Shown piece after piece: positions 45,557-55,074 of a stretch of 58,931 nucleotides of DNA. The DNA comes from Bacteroidota bacterium. Its GTDB lineage: Bacteria > Bacteroidota > Bacteroidia > CAILMK01 > JAAYUY01. Location of the stretch: positions 1 to 58,931 of the forward strand of contig JADHTG010000014.1 in NCBI GenBank assembly GCA_016776505.1, given 5' to 3'. A program made the translations under genes and the position numbers. Under the pieces are notes generated by a model, which made no database searches, was not told the DNA's origin, and saw only the letters and a list, made by a program, of their open reading frames with translations. Within the stretch, counting starts at the first letter, position 1, and each line of letters begins with the position of its first letter.

Positions 45557-46077
45557 TTCCCTTGCTATTAAAGATTGAAAACAGTGATGAAACTTTACGC
45601 GAATATATAATAAAATTCTAACTGACAAAACATTTAGTGAAAAAGTTAGCTAGACTTAATTTCAATAAAGTCCCTAATTATTAACTCCAATATATTACTT
45701 TTTCGATTTTTTCACATTTACGACTTTGATTAACAGCTCACAATATAGTTATACATGTAATTATATAAGTATTTAAAGTTCCAAATTCAAAAATTAATAA
45801 ATTATTTAAATGGATGACAGGGCAGTATAATCAACATGAATGTGTATTTCTTTTTGAAAAAAGCTCTTATGGAGCAGATACATTTGTAGTTGATTGATAG
45901 ATTAGTATAGGTGCAGAAAAAAAAGCCACAGGTTCAAAAGGAATGAACCTGCGGCAAAATGGTAGAAATGAAAAGAATCTGTAGTTATATTCATTTCAGA
46001 GGGAAATAGTTACCTATAGTCTAATCAAACGATTGACAAACAAATACTTACAAACAATCTTTTTACAAGATTTTCTT
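45557..46077. other. 520-bp gene-free gap with terminators; possible small RNA region
   Basis: No coding frame that I can support. Holds a second minus-strand terminator and AT-rich sequence. Two complete minus-strand terminators in a row without genes suggest one or two short non-coding transcripts, but no promoter box was found. Confidence 0.35.
45917..45955 (-). terminator. Intrinsic terminator, minus strand
   Basis: Stem GCC-CAGGTTCA / TGAACCTG-GGC with one A-C mismatch and an AAAGGAA-type loop, followed on the minus strand by eight T. Confidence 0.8.
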
Positions 46078-46104
46078 AAAGCCGGTATGAAAACTACCGG
46101 CTTT
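46078..46104 (-). terminator. Hairpin after the glycogen synthase/phosphorylase gene
   Basis: Perfect 10-bp stem AAAGCCGGTA/TACCGGCTTT with a 7-nt loop, 15 bases past the stop codon on the minus strand; the T-run is short. Confidence 0.6.
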
Positions 46105-46118
46105 CCTTTGCCAGATAC

Positions 46119-49100
46119 CTAAGCCCAGATAACCAAATTGATGTCTGTCTTATCACTTATTCCAGGATGTTTGGGCAAAACCCTGATGCCATAATTGAAC
46201 TTTCCTGATTGTTCTGCCACGTAGTCTATTGAGTAGTTCAAAATATCTCCGCTTTCCTGTACCAATTGCATTTCTAAAATGGAATAGTTTTCGTCGAAAT
46301 ACTCGATTTTATTACCGTAACCAATTGAATCTTTTGAAGAGTCCTTTACAATAATCAGCTGAGTGCTGATCTCCTCTTTTGTCATTTTTCCTTTATTCAA
46401 CTCAATACTGGCTGAAATAGCATCACTTACATTTAGCACATTTCCATTACCTCCCTTCAGATTGATGGAATTAATATGCACACTTCCAAAACGTATTCTC
46501 ACAGAATTAAGCCATTCCGTATATGATTTACATTTTTCAAATGAATTATCAATAATTTCAGCATATCGTTTGGCGGAAGGAAAATACATCTTATTGAAAT
46601 AATCATTCAGCATTCGATGGGTATTAAATGAGCCAAGAATTGTGATCATGGATCGTTTCATCTTTTCAATCCATTGCAAAGGCAGTCCACGGTTATTCCG
46701 GTTAAAAAATGTGGGGATTATTTTCGTTTCAAGAATATCATAAAATGAATCGCTGTCCACAATATTCTGGGTGTCCAGATTTTTATATTGCTTTGTTTCT
46801 CCAATTGCCCAGCCATTTGTAGTATCATATCCTTCGTCCCACCAACCATCCAGTACGCTCAAATTAATGACACCATTGATACCTGCTTTCATTCCACTGG
46901 TCCCTGATGCTTCATAAGGACGCACCGGGTTGTTTAACCAAACATCAACACCCGACACCATTTTTCGGGCCAGTTTGATATTGTAATCCTCAAGGAAGAT
47001 GATTTTACCCAGGAATTCAGGCATTTTGGAAATTCCCACAATTTCTTTTATTAGACCGGCACCCTCTACATCATCAGGGTGTGCTTTACCAGCAAAAATA
47101 AGCTGAACCGGGAACTGATCGTTCAAAAGGACCTGCTTCAAACGATCAAAATCTTTAAACAGAAGTGTGGCTCTTTTATAGGTGGCAAATCGCCTGGCAA
47201 ATCCAATGGTTAACGGACTGGAGTCCAGGTTTTTCAAAAATTGTTCTAATTTGGCAGGTTCCTCCCCTTCGCGTGTCCAGTTTTCAGTGACTTGCTCTTT
47301 GATATAATTAAAAAATCTTTCTTTGCTATTGTTATGAGCCTGCCAGATATCTTTGACAGGAATCTTTTCAATCTTTTCCCAGAATTCTTTGTTAAGCTGA
47401 TTTTTATGGTAATCTATAGCCTGGTATTTCTCACATAAATCACGCATTTCCGGAGACAGCCAGCTGCTTACATGAATGCCATTCGTTATGTGGTCTATCG
47501 GAACTTCTTCCTGCAAGAAACCTGTCCAGATTTTAGACCACATTTTTCTTGCTACGACACCATGAAGCATGCTTACTCCATTTCTTTTCAGGGTGTTTTT
47601 CAGAGCCAGCACGGTCATTTCATAATTGCTTGTAGAAGATGCATCTCTTCCTGAAATTTCGTTAAAATGTTGCCAGCTTAATCCATTGGATTCAACATAT
47701 TGCTTCAGGTAATTTTCAACCAATTTATAATCAAAGGTTTCATTTCCTGCCGGTACCGGTGTGTGTGTCGTAAATACGGTACTTGAGCGAATGACTTCCC
47801 TGGCCATCTCAACATCCAGCTTATTGTATTTAATTTGATTAATAAATCGCTGAATGATCAAAAAAGCCGAGTGACCTTCGTTTAAATGATATACTGAAGG
47901 AGTGATATTCAATTCCTGCATCAGTTTCACACCTCCAATTCCCAGTATGAGCTCTTGTTCTATACGGTTTTTCTTTCCACCTCCATAAAGATTTGCAGTA
48001 ATCACACGATCTGCCGGACTGTTCTCAAGAATATCGGTATCCAGCATATATACTTTTATGCGACCTGCCTGTATCATCCAAACCTTTGCCATGACGGTTC
48101 TTCCGGGAAAATCAACGGCTATTACCAATGCACTCTCTCTTTTTCTGACTTCCTGTACAGGCATTCTATGAAAGTCGTTGTGAAAATATTCTACTTTTTG
48201 ATTGCCATCCAATGCAATGCCCTGCTTAAAATATCCTTTTCGATAAAGTAATCCTACCCCAATAAGAGGTATATTCATGTCAGAAGCTGATTTTATATGA
48301 TCTCCTGATAGTATCCCTAATCCGCCTGAATATATGGGCAATGATTCATGCAATCCAAATTCCATACTGAAATAAGCTATTGGATTTTCATGGGATATAT
48401 ACTCCTCCCCTTTTACCATGGATTTTTTAGAATCCATGTATTTATTGAACTTGTTCATTACCTCCTCGTAAAAATGAAGATAGTTCTCACTTTGAATAAG
48501 TTCCTGCAAGCGTGAAGGTTCGATGGATTCGATCAAACTGACCGGATTATTTCCTATACGGTCATATAAATCCGGATCAAGCCTGTTAAATAACTGGTGA
48601 GCTTCAGGGTTCCATGCCCACCAAAGATTAAAAGCCAATTCTCTCAGACCAGAGATTTCTTTTGGAAGAGATGATTTCACTGTGAAATTTCTGAGCCTGG
48701 GCCGGGTACTGTCGGTACCACTAAAAACCAGGAGATTCCCTTTTTGTTTATTTTGATTCGCATGTCCCATTAATCTTGTTTTAGAAACCCTCATGGCATG
48801 CTCATAGGCTTGCAAATAATGAGGATAAAAGTTTTTCCATTCCGCCCTGGCTGCCAATGATCGAAGATCGGGCCTTAATTCATCAATTTGCTTTCTGCTG
48901 AGCCTTATATAAAAGAGAATAGCCTCTCTCAATTCAGCAATAACCTGATCCTGAGTCTGATTGAGTCGTTTTATGACCCTTACACCAGCTGTATTCCATT
49001 TGCCGGAATTTACCCAAAGACCAAATCCAGCTAAATCGGTAGTGATAGTAGGGATACTGTAGGCTACACTTTCGAGAGGAGTATAGCCCCAGGGTTCATA

Positions 49101-50366
49101 ATAAGAAGCAAAAACACTTAAATCGCAGGCTGATAAAGCATCATAATATGGCATATCCATAATGCTGTCCTGTCCATCCAGATAAATTGGAACAAATATT
49201 AAATTAATAGAATCCCCTTCATTATTCAACAAATGATGATCAACAGAGGCTTTTATTATTGGATCATCATGCTGGTTCCATAAAGGATGAGTGGACACGT
49301 TTGAATAGCGGGTCAGTAATTTATTTCCAGGCTGATTGTGCATTTCGGTGGCACCAGCCAACACAAACATGAATACAATCAACTCCTTATCTGCCGGAAG
49401 TTCTCCCCGATCACGGATAGATGCAATTGAAGACAATAATACATCCAGTCCCTTATTCCTGAATTCGTATCTGCCTGAGGTTGCCAACAGAAAAGCCTTC
49501 TCTTCTGCTATTTCTTTTTGAAGAAAATCAGAAGCTATTTTAAGTAATTTTTCCCTGTTCGTTTTGAAATATTCAGGTTTTGTTTTAAAATCAGGAACAG
49601 TTCCCAGGTTAAATCCATTGGGTAGCACCTTATCCACTTTCACATTTAACAAATGCTGAGCCTCCATGGCTGTGATATCGCTTACAGTGGTAAAGCAATC
49701 CGCTTCACGGGCACAAATTTTCTCCATGGAGTATTTTGCAAAAACGTTGAATTTCGCTGCTTCCTTATCCGGATTTAAATTTTCAATTACACTATATAAA
49801 TCAATCCCATTTCCTGCAATGGAACGCCCCAGAATGGTAGCATGGGTTGTAAAAACTGTACTGATGTGTGGTGCATATTTCTTAAGATAAAAAAGACCTG
49901 CAGATGTCATCCATTCATGAAAATGAGCAATTATGTGTTTATCATGATGAATATCACTCACTGCATCGATCACTTTTCCTGCCAGGGTGGCAAAGGTCAC
50001 AGGTTCAATATAATCCCAGCCTCCTGTCATTGATTCGATTCCAAAGTCTTCCCATAATTCGTACAGAATCTTATCCTTATCAACTTGTGCTGCGGGTACC
50101 AGAATGACAGATGGTTTAGTCGGCAAATCCCAATAACCTACCTGGGCTGGAATCCCTAAACTATCCAGCTTATGCTTAATCGTCAGCATATCTGTCGATT
50201 TAGATTCAATAAAACCGGGATTTGAGCCGAGCAGAGGTCCTATTAAAAAGTAATTTTTTCCAAAAGCTGCAACTGCCTGTTCTAATTTAGAGGTGATTAC
50301 AGTGTATATTCCCCCCACTTTATTACAAATTTCCCAGGATACCTCAAAAAGTAAATTATGATTCAT
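46119..50366 (-). CDS. Fused glycogen synthase (GT3) - alpha-glucan phosphorylase (GT35)
   Basis: 1415 residues. The N-terminal half (~1-540) is a eukaryote-type GT3 glycogen synthase: LFEVSWEICNKVGGIYTVI, HFHEWMTSAG, TTHATILGRSIAG, YYEPWGYTPLESVAY. The C-terminal half (~570-1415) is a short-type glycogen phosphorylase: FNLWWAWNPEA, AYFSMEFGLHESLPIYSGGLG, GYFKQ, NEGHSAF, and the pyridoxal-phosphate lysine in YEASGTSGMKAGINGV. The fusion is known in Bacteroidota. It joins chain extension and phosphorolysis in one polypeptide. Last gene of a four-gene alpha-glucan operon, followed by a hairpin. Confidence 0.93.
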   Translation of the reverse strand: MNHNLLFEVSWEICNKVGGIYTVITSKLEQAVAAFGKNYFLIGPLLGSNPGFIESKSTDMLTIKHKLDSLGIPAQVGYWDLPTKPSVILVPAAQVDKDKILYELWEDFGIESMTGGWDYIEPVTFATLAGKVIDAVSDIHHDKHIIAHFHEWMTSAGLFYLKKYAPHISTVFTTHATILGRSIAGNGIDLYSVIENLNPDKEAAKFNVFAKYSMEKICAREADCFTTVSDITAMEAQHLLNVKVDKVLPNGFNLGTVPDFKTKPEYFKTNREKLLKIASDFLQKEIAEEKAFLLATSGRYEFRNKGLDVLLSSIASIRDRGELPADKELIVFMFVLAGATEMHNQPGNKLLTRYSNVSTHPLWNQHDDPIIKASVDHHLLNNEGDSINLIFVPIYLDGQDSIMDMPYYDALSACDLSVFASYYEPWGYTPLESVAYSIPTITTDLAGFGLWVNSGKWNTAGVRVIKRLNQTQDQVIAELREAILFYIRLSRKQIDELRPDLRSLAARAEWKNFYPHYLQAYEHAMRVSKTRLMGHANQNKQKGNLLVFSGTDSTRPRLRNFTVKSSLPKEISGLRELAFNLWWAWNPEAHQLFNRLDPDLYDRIGNNPVSLIESIEPSRLQELIQSENYLHFYEEVMNKFNKYMDSKKSMVKGEEYISHENPIAYFSMEFGLHESLPIYSGGLGILSGDHIKSASDMNIPLIGVGLLYRKGYFKQGIALDGNQKVEYFHNDFHRMPVQEVRKRESALVIAVDFPGRTVMAKVWMIQAGRIKVYMLDTDILENSPADRVITANLYGGGKKNRIEQELILGIGGVKLMQELNITPSVYHLNEGHSAFLIIQRFINQIKYNKLDVEMAREVIRSSTVFTTHTPVPAGNETFDYKLVENYLKQYVESNGLSWQHFNEISGRDASSTSNYEMTVLALKNTLKRNGVSMLHGVVARKMWSKIWTGFLQEEVPIDHITNGIHVSSWLSPEMRDLCEKYQAIDYHKNQLNKEFWEKIEKIPVKDIWQAHNNSKERFFNYIKEQVTENWTREGEEPAKLEQFLKNLDSSPLTIGFARRFATYKRATLLFKDFDRLKQVLLNDQFPVQLIFAGKAHPDDVEGAGLIKEIVGISKMPEFLGKIIFLEDYNIKLARKMVSGVDVWLNNPVRPYEASGTSGMKAGINGVINLSVLDGWWDEGYDTTNGWAIGETKQYKNLDTQNIVDSDSFYDILETKIIPTFFNRNNRGLPLQWIEKMKRSMITILGSFNTHRMLNDYFNKMYFPSAKRYAEIIDNSFEKCKSYTEWLNSVRIRFGSVHINSINLKGGNGNVLNVSDAISASIELNKGKMTKEEISTQLIIVKDSSKDSIGYGNKIEYFDENYSILEMQLVQESGDILNYSIDYVAEQSGKFNYGIRVLPKHPGISDKTDINLVIWA

Positions 50367-50443
50367 TGTTGGTGTTGGCTATTTATTTTGTTAATTGGAT
50401 TTTTAGCTGTGAAAAGTTAATAAAATATGATAATAAGAGAACT

Positions 50444-51652
50444 CTATGTATCCATCGCGACCAGGCTCTTTTGTTTTATTGTTTCTATTAAATCGTTTAA
50501 TACATTCGCATAAACAACATAAGCATCATAAGGACTATCATAGGGATTGAAATATTTATGAACATCCCCGTCAGAAAACCATTTTGTACACATATAATAA
50601 AAATGGTCAGAAGTTAATAACTTCCTCCATGTATGAATGATTTCCACATCCTTAGAAGCCTTTACTTCTTTTTCAATCTCGTAAATTTTTTCAATAGCAG
50701 AATCCTGCAAAGGATTGCCAAGCCAGGCAGTCAGATCCCTTTCCAGGTCTGCCCATGAAATATAATAAGGAACATCGATTTGTGATAAGGGAGTATAAAA
50801 CTGACTTGCCTGCGAAGGAGTAATAAATTGATATTCCGGATTTTTTAGGATGGCTTCCGGCAATGCCTTCATAAAGTCGAAAATACCGGTGTCAGCCCAC
50901 TGGTGCTCCCCAAATGTTTCATAATCCATAAAGAGATTGATCAATTCTCCATTCCCTGAGGTGGAGTGTATCCAGGAAGCGAATTTTTCAGCAGTCAGCG
51001 GATAGTCCTCCCATCCCTTGTTTGAAAAACGGAAAGCAATATCATCTGATAATTTAAAGTTTTTAAGCAATAGATTCAATTTATGTACTCCCACCGGTTG
51101 GTATAGATAATTGGGGCTTCTCCATCCCATTATCTGGTTAGCACCCTCTGAAATCACGGTCTTATACCCCATCTTTTCCAACTCTAAAGCCAGGTCATTG
51201 TGATAAATTAACTCCGTATTTCGAAATGTTGTAGGTGTTTGTCCGAACAAAGTCTGAATTTTTTCCTTGTGCATTTTCACCTGCTCTTTGAACTCCTTTT
51301 TTGAAAACAAAAAGGATAAAGAGTGATAATAGGTTTCATTGATAAATTCTACCTGGCCTGTAGCTGCCAATTCCTGGAACAGTTCGAGCACATAGGGATT
51401 ATATTTTTCAAATTGCTCAATGACCACGCCTGAGATCGAAAACGCGACTTTAAACTGGCCGGGATAACGTTTTATCAAGTCTAACAATAACTTATTAGTC
51501 GGAATATAACATTTGTCAGCCACCTTGTTCAATATGCTTCGATTGGCTTCTTCGTCTTCGTAAAAGTGATTTTTACCAATGTCAAAAAAGGAATAGTCTT
51601 TTTTAAGTCGAAATGGTTGATGAACCTGGAAATAAAATAATACGGATATCAT
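50444..51652 (-). CDS. GH57 alpha-amylase/4-alpha-glucanotransferase-like
   Basis: 402-residue cytosolic glycoside hydrolase family 57 protein. Conserved regions: FQVHQPFRL at the N-terminus (region 1), FSISGVVIEQ, NTELIYHNDLA, EGANQIMGWRSPN and the catalytic-aspartate region LFMDYETFGEHQW (~240-252). In Bacteroidota these sit in the glycogen operon and trim or transfer alpha-1,4 glucan chains. Six bases downstream of the glycosyltransferase gene. No signal peptide. Confidence 0.9.
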   Translation of the reverse strand: MISVLFYFQVHQPFRLKKDYSFFDIGKNHFYEDEEANRSILNKVADKCYIPTNKLLLDLIKRYPGQFKVAFSISGVVIEQFEKYNPYVLELFQELAATGQVEFINETYYHSLSFLFSKKEFKEQVKMHKEKIQTLFGQTPTTFRNTELIYHNDLALELEKMGYKTVISEGANQIMGWRSPNYLYQPVGVHKLNLLLKNFKLSDDIAFRFSNKGWEDYPLTAEKFASWIHSTSGNGELINLFMDYETFGEHQWADTGIFDFMKALPEAILKNPEYQFITPSQASQFYTPLSQIDVPYYISWADLERDLTAWLGNPLQDSAIEKIYEIEKEVKASKDVEIIHTWRKLLTSDHFYYMCTKWFSDGDVHKYFNPYDSPYDAYVVYANVLNDLIETIKQKSLVAMDT

Positions 51653-51658
51653 TATTTT

Positions 51659-52957
51659 TTAATTAAAATTCAAAACAGTTTTGTACACAGATTTAATTTT
51701 TTCTCCTGCATAATCCCAATGAATAAATTCCATATCGGCTTTACTCTTAGATGCTATTTCTTTGGCTATTTTTTCATTTTCAAGAAGCATTAACATCATT
51801 TCTGCCAATCGGTCAATATCCCAAAAATCGATTTTGATCGCATGATTCAACACCTCAGCAACCCCGGATTGTTTGGAAATAATGGCTGGCACATCATATA
51901 ACAAAGCTTCGAATGGAGAAATACCAAATGGCTCGGAAACAGACGGCATTACATAAATATCGCTCATGGCATACATCCTTTCCACATCAACACCCTTCAG
52001 AAACCCGGTAAAATGAAATCTATCCAGCATACGCAAGCTGGCTACACGCAATATCATCCGAGTGAGCATATCACCACTTCCTGCCATCACAAACCGAACA
52101 TTTTTATTTTTTTGAAAGACTTTATAAGCTGCTTCTACAAAATAATCGGGTCCTTTTTGCATAGTTACCCGTCCGAGGAACAATACGATTTTTTCTTTGA
52201 CATTCTTTTCAATTCCCAATCGCTTCAGCTTTTGGCTTTTGTCCACTGCATTATGAACCACATCAACTTTAGAAGCATCTATTCCATATTTATGGATGAT
52301 AATATTTTTAGTGTAATGACTCACGGCAATAATTCTGTCAGCATGTGTCATTCCATATTTTTCGATACCAAAAACCTCCTGGTTCAGGTTTTCTCCACTT
52401 CTGTCTACTTCGGTGGCATGCACATGAATAACCAATGGTTTGCCGCTGGCTTCTTTAGCAGCTACACCAGCAATATAGGTCAGCCAGTCATGCGCATGAA
52501 TCACATCACAATCTTCTCCATAACCCAATATTTCACCAATTATTCCATAGCGATGAACTTCGCTCATTAATTGTTTGCCATAATTACCTGTGAAATATAG
52601 CAAACCTTCCTGCTCCAGGTCAATTTTATGATGCTTTTTTTCAATCTCAAATTGCTGTAGGTATTCTGTATATTCTTCTTTTGTAAAATAGGGTGCAATA
52701 GTAAATTTCTTTTTAAAAACAGAGGTATTGATATTTTTCATTTCACGAATCACCTGCTCATAGCGCTTGATCAGATGAACTTCATCCGCAGCAATAATAT
52801 CAAATGGAACATCTATTTTTAATCTCTTTTTGGTGGGCATGACAAACGCAAGCTCCACACCCGCATTGTGTAAACCCCTGGTTATTCCATAACTGGCAGT
52901 ACCTAAGCCTCCGCTGATAATTGGAGGAAATTCCCAACCGAACATTAAAACTTTCAT
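51659..52957 (-). CDS. Glycosyltransferase (GT4/GT5-like glycogen synthase)
   Basis: 432-residue GT-B enzyme: MFGWEFPPIISGGLGTASYGITRGL at the start, HAHDWLTYIAG (~155), VHNAVDKSQ, FLGRVTMQKGPDYFVEA (~270) and PSVSEPFGISPFEALLYDVP (~345), the E-x7-E nucleotide-sugar region. It probably adds glucose to alpha-glucan chains. Its presence with the GT3-GT35 fusion gives the operon two synthase-type enzymes. Between the debranching enzyme and the GH57 gene. Confidence 0.9.
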   Translation of the reverse strand: MKVLMFGWEFPPIISGGLGTASYGITRGLHNAGVELAFVMPTKKRLKIDVPFDIIAADEVHLIKRYEQVIREMKNINTSVFKKKFTIAPYFTKEEYTEYLQQFEIEKKHHKIDLEQEGLLYFTGNYGKQLMSEVHRYGIIGEILGYGEDCDVIHAHDWLTYIAGVAAKEASGKPLVIHVHATEVDRSGENLNQEVFGIEKYGMTHADRIIAVSHYTKNIIIHKYGIDASKVDVVHNAVDKSQKLKRLGIEKNVKEKIVLFLGRVTMQKGPDYFVEAAYKVFQKNKNVRFVMAGSGDMLTRMILRVASLRMLDRFHFTGFLKGVDVERMYAMSDIYVMPSVSEPFGISPFEALLYDVPAIISKQSGVAEVLNHAIKIDFWDIDRLAEMMLMLLENEKIAKEIASKSKADMEFIHWDYAGEKIKSVYKTVLNFN

Positions 52958-52976
52958 AGGATCATTTTCCGTTTTA

Positions 52977-54938
52977 TTAGATTTTTAACATACTTAAAAC
53001 CCTGATCAGTTCTGCTTCACTCCATGCCTGTGCTATGCATGCTTTGGCAACATAAGGTGGATTTGGCCTGAATAACTCAGATATATGATTTAAGCCGTAT
53101 TGTTTCAAATGAATATCCCATAATTCATGGAATTGCTTTTTCACCACTTTTTTCACTTCTGCTTTAGATTTTGCGTATTTCAGGAGTGCATCTACATAAA
53201 TTCCAATTAGCCAGGGCCAAACCATTCCCTGGTGATAGGCCTCGTCACGGGATTTATGATCCCCTTTATATTCTCCCCTGTAAAAGGGATTTCTGGGTGA
53301 CAATGATCTCAAACCATATGGAGTAAGCAGGTGTTGCTTTATTGTCTCAAGACTTTTCAATGCATGTTCATGACTGATGCAAGTGTAAGGCAAGGCCATC
53401 GCAAAAAGCTGGTTTGGTCGAATGAATGAAGCTCTTGGATTTCCATCATTTTTCAAATCAAAAAAGCATGCATCATCTTCATTCCAGAATGCTTGTTCAA
53501 AACTTCTTTCAAACTGTTCCCCTTTATCAGTGAGTTGATGTTTTAAATCATCATCTAATTGCTGTGAAAAGTCATTCAACAGGAACTTAATTGAATTATA
53601 CCAGAGAGCATTGATCTCAATCGGGGCTCCTGACCTGGGTGTAACAGGATTTCCATCCACCACAGCATCCATCCAGGTAAGATTTTCTGAATCACTTCCA
53701 CAATAAATCAAGCCATCCCCTCCAAGCTGCATTAATTGATTTTTGTTTTCCAATATAGCTGAAACTATCTTTTTCATCAGAGGAAGAAGCTTTTTAATGA
53801 CCTTCTTCCTGTCCCCTCCATATGCGAGGAATTGCTGAACACTTCTGAAATACAATAATGGCGTATCCACCGTATTATAAGCATGAGCCCCTGTTTCGTT
53901 CATCATATTGGGCAGCAGTCCATTTTGTTCATAACCGCAAAAACTCTCCAGTATTTTGAAAGCTGAATTAAAATCATTTCTACAAAGCGTGATTCCAGCT
54001 AAAGAGATCAAACTGTCCCGACCCCATTCCTGGAACCAATGGTAACCAGCAATAATACCCATCTGATTATTTTGCTCAACCAGGAATTGACCTGCATGTG
54101 TTTTTATTGTCCTCAGCGGTTCTTTATCAGTATCAAATTTCTTTTTATAAAAAGACAGTCTTTTTAATTCTTTTGTCCATTCTTTATTAATATCTGAATT
54201 GGCTGGTTGAAGGGATGCCCTGAAAACGATTTTTTCTCCCGGCTTTAAATTAAATTCAAACACTCCAGGAACAAACAGGTCTTCCTGATAATCGTAACCA
54301 CGGTTTCTTTCTTTTAAATACTCAAAATTGAACCACCATTTAGGAGAAGGATAAAATATGGAGGGGCTTGAGCTTTGAATAAACAAAGCAGGAAGTCCAT
54401 TGTAGGGATTGATTTTAAAACCATTGTTTTCGAAATAAGTTCTGGGCTTGATATCCATATTTTGCTTCGATAAACTATGAATATCCCTGTAAGCAAGTAA
54501 AGGAATTGCCCTGAACGAAATTTCCTGCTCACTTGATTCCAAATGGTATTTCACTAAAACACTTTCCTCTCCCTCAGGCATGAGGATGGCTTTGCTGATT
54601 GTTGCTTCACCGATTTTGTATTTTGTGACCGGAAAAAGATCGTACTCAAATGATTCTGCATATTTATGACCGGTTGGATCATACACTCCGGGAAACTTAT
54701 TAGATGACAAATGAAATTCTTTTTCATTAATAAGTGCTGTCAATTCAAGTTTTGACAGGAAATTAAATAGCTTTCCACTACCCTCAACCGGCAAGTTCAA
54801 CAGGCCGTGGTATTTCCTGGTATGACAATCATGTATTGTACTTGAACAAAAGCCCCCCTTTCCATTTGTCAGCAGATATTCCTTTTTAAGTGAAATCTGC
54901 AAGTCCAGTAACTCTTCCCGCTTAAGACTAATTATCAT
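52977..54938 (-). CDS. Glycogen debranching enzyme (amylo-alpha-1,6-glucosidase type)
   Basis: 653-residue GH133/GDE_C protein. N-terminal domain with YLLTNGKGGFCSSTIHDCHTRKYHGLL (~20-45, split), and a C-terminal (alpha/alpha)6 barrel with GYHWFQEWGRDSLISLAG (~300), NTVDTPLLYF, GLIYCGSDSENLTWMDA, TPRSGAPIEINALWYN and EAYHQGMVWPWLIG. It hydrolyses alpha-1,6 branch points. First gene of the operon. The spacer upstream (54939-55074) shows no clear promoter box. Confidence 0.93.
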   Translation of the reverse strand: MIISLKREELLDLQISLKKEYLLTNGKGGFCSSTIHDCHTRKYHGLLNLPVEGSGKLFNFLSKLELTALINEKEFHLSSNKFPGVYDPTGHKYAESFEYDLFPVTKYKIGEATISKAILMPEGEESVLVKYHLESSEQEISFRAIPLLAYRDIHSLSKQNMDIKPRTYFENNGFKINPYNGLPALFIQSSSPSIFYPSPKWWFNFEYLKERNRGYDYQEDLFVPGVFEFNLKPGEKIVFRASLQPANSDINKEWTKELKRLSFYKKKFDTDKEPLRTIKTHAGQFLVEQNNQMGIIAGYHWFQEWGRDSLISLAGITLCRNDFNSAFKILESFCGYEQNGLLPNMMNETGAHAYNTVDTPLLYFRSVQQFLAYGGDRKKVIKKLLPLMKKIVSAILENKNQLMQLGGDGLIYCGSDSENLTWMDAVVDGNPVTPRSGAPIEINALWYNSIKFLLNDFSQQLDDDLKHQLTDKGEQFERSFEQAFWNEDDACFFDLKNDGNPRASFIRPNQLFAMALPYTCISHEHALKSLETIKQHLLTPYGLRSLSPRNPFYRGEYKGDHKSRDEAYHQGMVWPWLIGIYVDALLKYAKSKAEVKKVVKKQFHELWDIHLKQYGLNHISELFRPNPPYVAKACIAQAWSEAELIRVLSMLKI

Positions 54939-55074
54939 ATATTTATAATTTTTTTAATCAATTATCCACACACAGATTTATGCATGATATTCCTGTCTGT
55001 CCATAATTGAGATTCAATATTTCGTAAATAACAGGCTCAGTAGAATCCGAGTCCCAAAAACCCTGAATATTTTT

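Noticed and set aside
52013..52570. 185-codon plus-strand frame
   Set aside because: Shadow of the glycosyltransferase gene, whose motifs are clear on the minus strand.
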